A stretch of DNA of 6,895 nucleotides. It comes from Candidatus Zixiibacteriota bacterium (GTDB taxonomy: Bacteria > Zixibacteria > MSB-5A5 > CAIYYT01). The notes below the pieces were generated by a model. That model was not told the DNA's origin. It saw only the letters and a list, made by a program, of their open reading frames with translations, and searched no databases. This document shows positions 5,700 to 6,895 of this stretch, one piece after another (the first letter of the stretch is position 1; each line of letters begins with the position of its first letter). Made by a program: the position numbers and the translations under genes. The stretch spans positions 1-6,895 of the forward strand of contig JAPLUP010000572.1 in assembly GCA_026397575.1 (NCBI GenBank), given 5' to 3'.

Positions 5700-6895
5700 A
5701 TGATCAAAGCCCTCATCGATTACTGTGCCCGCAACAAGGCAATTGTACTGATCGCGACAACCTTCGCCGTCATCGGCGCGATCTATTCGATCAAAAAGAT
5801 ACCTCTTGACGCAATCCCCGATCTCTCGGACACACAGGTGATCCTCTTTACGGAATGGATGGGACGCAGCCCTGATCTTGTCGAAGATCAGGTCACCTAT
5901 CCGATCGTGACTGCTCTGATATCTGCGCCCCATGTCAGCGCCGTACGTGGCTATTCGATGTTCGGCATGTCGTTTGTCTATGTCATTTTTGAAGATGGCA
6001 CCGACATCTACTGGGCGCGCAGCCGCGTGCTTGAATACATGAAGCAATTTGAGGGCAGCCTTCCACAGGGGGCCACGCCGACCATCGGGCCGGACGCTAC
6101 TTCGGTTGGTTGGGTGTTTCAGTACGCACTAGTTGACAGTAGCGGCAAGCATGACTTGTCTGAATTGCGGACGTTTCAGGATTTCAACCTGCGGTATGCG
6201 CTTTCCTCAGTCCCGGGTGTCGCGGAAGTGGCTTCAATCGGCGGCTATCAGAAACAGTACCAAGTTGAAGTTGATCCAATCAAGCTACGCGCTTACGGCT
6301 TGTCGATCGGTGATGTATCTCGCGCGATTCGCGCCAGCAACAATGATGTCGGCGGACGGGTGATCGAGATGACCGGTCGAGAGTACTACGTGCGCGGGCG
6401 CGGATACATCAAGGATCTCGATGCACTGCGAGAGATCAGTCTTGGCGCTTCTCCGACCGGCACACCGATCCTTCTCGACAACGTCGCCAAAATCAGTTTC
6501 GGCCCCGAAATCCGTCGCGGCGTCGGCGAGTTGGATGGAACCGGCGAAGCCGTTGGCGGAATCGTAATCATGCGCTTCGGTGAAAATGCTTTGGATGTCA
6601 TCCAGCGGGTCAAGCAGAAGATCGCAGAGGTCAAACCATCATTTCCCGAGGGCGTTGAGCTTAAGGCAGTGTATGACCGCAGCAATCTGATCGACCGCTC
6701 GATTCACACTCTGAAATCGACTCTGATCGAAGAAGGCATCGTCGTAGCCCTGGTCATCATCATTTTTTTGCTGCATTTCGGTAGCTCGCTGGTGCCGATT
6801 ATCGTGCTGCCGATCTCCGTAGCGCTCGCGTTTATCCCAATGCACTTCCTCGGCATTAATTCCAACATCATGAGCTTGGGCGGCATTGCGATCGC
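5700..6895 (+). CDS. cusA: Heavy-metal RND pump, Cu(I)/Ag(I) type (CusA-like), 3' end off window
   Basis: The inner-membrane proton-driven pump of the system. The frame is open from the ATG at 5700 to the window edge (398 residues; the family is about 1,040). TM1 is at about 13-31, followed by IPDLSDTQV (39-47). The first periplasmic porter region (about 32-340) includes QVTYPIV (64-70), VYVIFEDGTDIYWARSRVLE (93-112), GPDATSVGW (130-138), EVASIGG (176-182) and YDRSNLIDRSI (325-335). TM2 and TM3 lie at about 344-360 and 364-384, and the sequence ends in NSNIMSLGGIAI at the start of TM4. These stretches closely follow E. coli CusA as I recall it. SLGGIAI is the Cu/Ag-type lead-in (continuing GAMVDA in CusA), whereas CzcA-type pumps have a DFG..VDGA motif here. 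The proton-relay Asp and the metal-site Met triad are beyond the edge. A 24-base gap follows cusB; the ribosome site is weak (AAGAAGA-like). Confidence 0.93.
   Translation, partial: MIKALIDYCARNKAIVLIATTFAVIGAIYSIKKIPLDAIPDLSDTQVILFTEWMGRSPDLVEDQVTYPIVTALISAPHVSAVRGYSMFGMSFVYVIFEDGTDIYWARSRVLEYMKQFEGSLPQGATPTIGPDATSVGWVFQYALVDSSGKHDLSELRTFQDFNLRYALSSVPGVAEVASIGGYQKQYQVEVDPIKLRAYGLSIGDVSRAIRASNNDVGGRVIEMTGREYYVRGRGYIKDLDALREISLGASPTGTPILLDNVAKISFGPEIRRGVGELDGTGEAVGGIVIMRFGENALDVIQRVKQKIAEVKPSFPEGVELKAVYDRSNLIDRSIHTLKSTLIEEGIVVALVIIIFLLHFGSSLVPIIVLPISVALAFIPMHFLGINSNIMSLGGIAI

Noticed and set aside
5391..6047. Minus-strand open frame of 218 codons across cusB and cusA
   Set aside because: It spans the junction of two well-supported plus-strand genes and reads as an antisense shadow, with no signal, domain or ribosome site.
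5700..6895. CzcA-type Zn/Co/Cd pump
   Set aside because: The TM4 lead-in SLGGIAI and close agreement with E. coli CusA favour the Cu/Ag group, although the decisive residues are beyond the edge.

Overview
The window comes from a Gram-negative-type bacterium of moderate GC content. The key evidence is a tripartite envelope efflux operon made of an outer-membrane factor, a periplasmic adaptor and an inner-membrane RND pump. I cannot assign a phylum from the sequence alone. Features such as paired heavy-metal-binding domains on the adaptor occur widely in environmental, poorly cultivated lineages.

Layout. (1) Positions 1-787 are the right-hand part of an IS3-family insertion sequence: the 3' part of its DDE transposase and its right terminal inverted repeat. 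The left end and orfA lie outside the window. (2) Positions 818-1786, minus strand, hold a GT4-type glycosyltransferase with its own promoter; that promoter predicts a transcript starting at or very near the ATG. (3) Positions 1863-1896 form a strong minus-strand intrinsic terminator separating the glycosyltransferase from the next gene upstream. (4) Positions 1950-2420, minus strand, encode a small exported protein with two tandem YHS/TRASH-like Cys-rich domains. (5) Positions 2421-2723 are a divergent control region rich in dyad symmetry. (6) Positions 2724-6895, plus strand, hold a tightly packed cusC-cusB-cusA-like operon for Cu(I)/Ag(I) efflux, with cusA running off the right edge.

How the genes work together. 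CusA should be the proton-driven pump, CusB the adaptor and CusC the outer-membrane channel, expelling monovalent copper or silver. No CusF-like chaperone or regulator is visible. Metal capture in the periplasm may instead be handled by two heavy-metal-binding domains and Met-rich linkers fused to the front of CusB, possibly helped by the divergently transcribed double-YHS protein. That division of labour is inference. The glycosyltransferase and IS element look unrelated to metal handling and mark the left side as a rearranged or accessory boundary.

The most interesting parts are the double-YHS exported protein paired with a double-HMBD CusB, and the dense dyads in the shared intergenic region. 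I found no CRISPR array, tRNA, rRNA or clearly unprecedented system.
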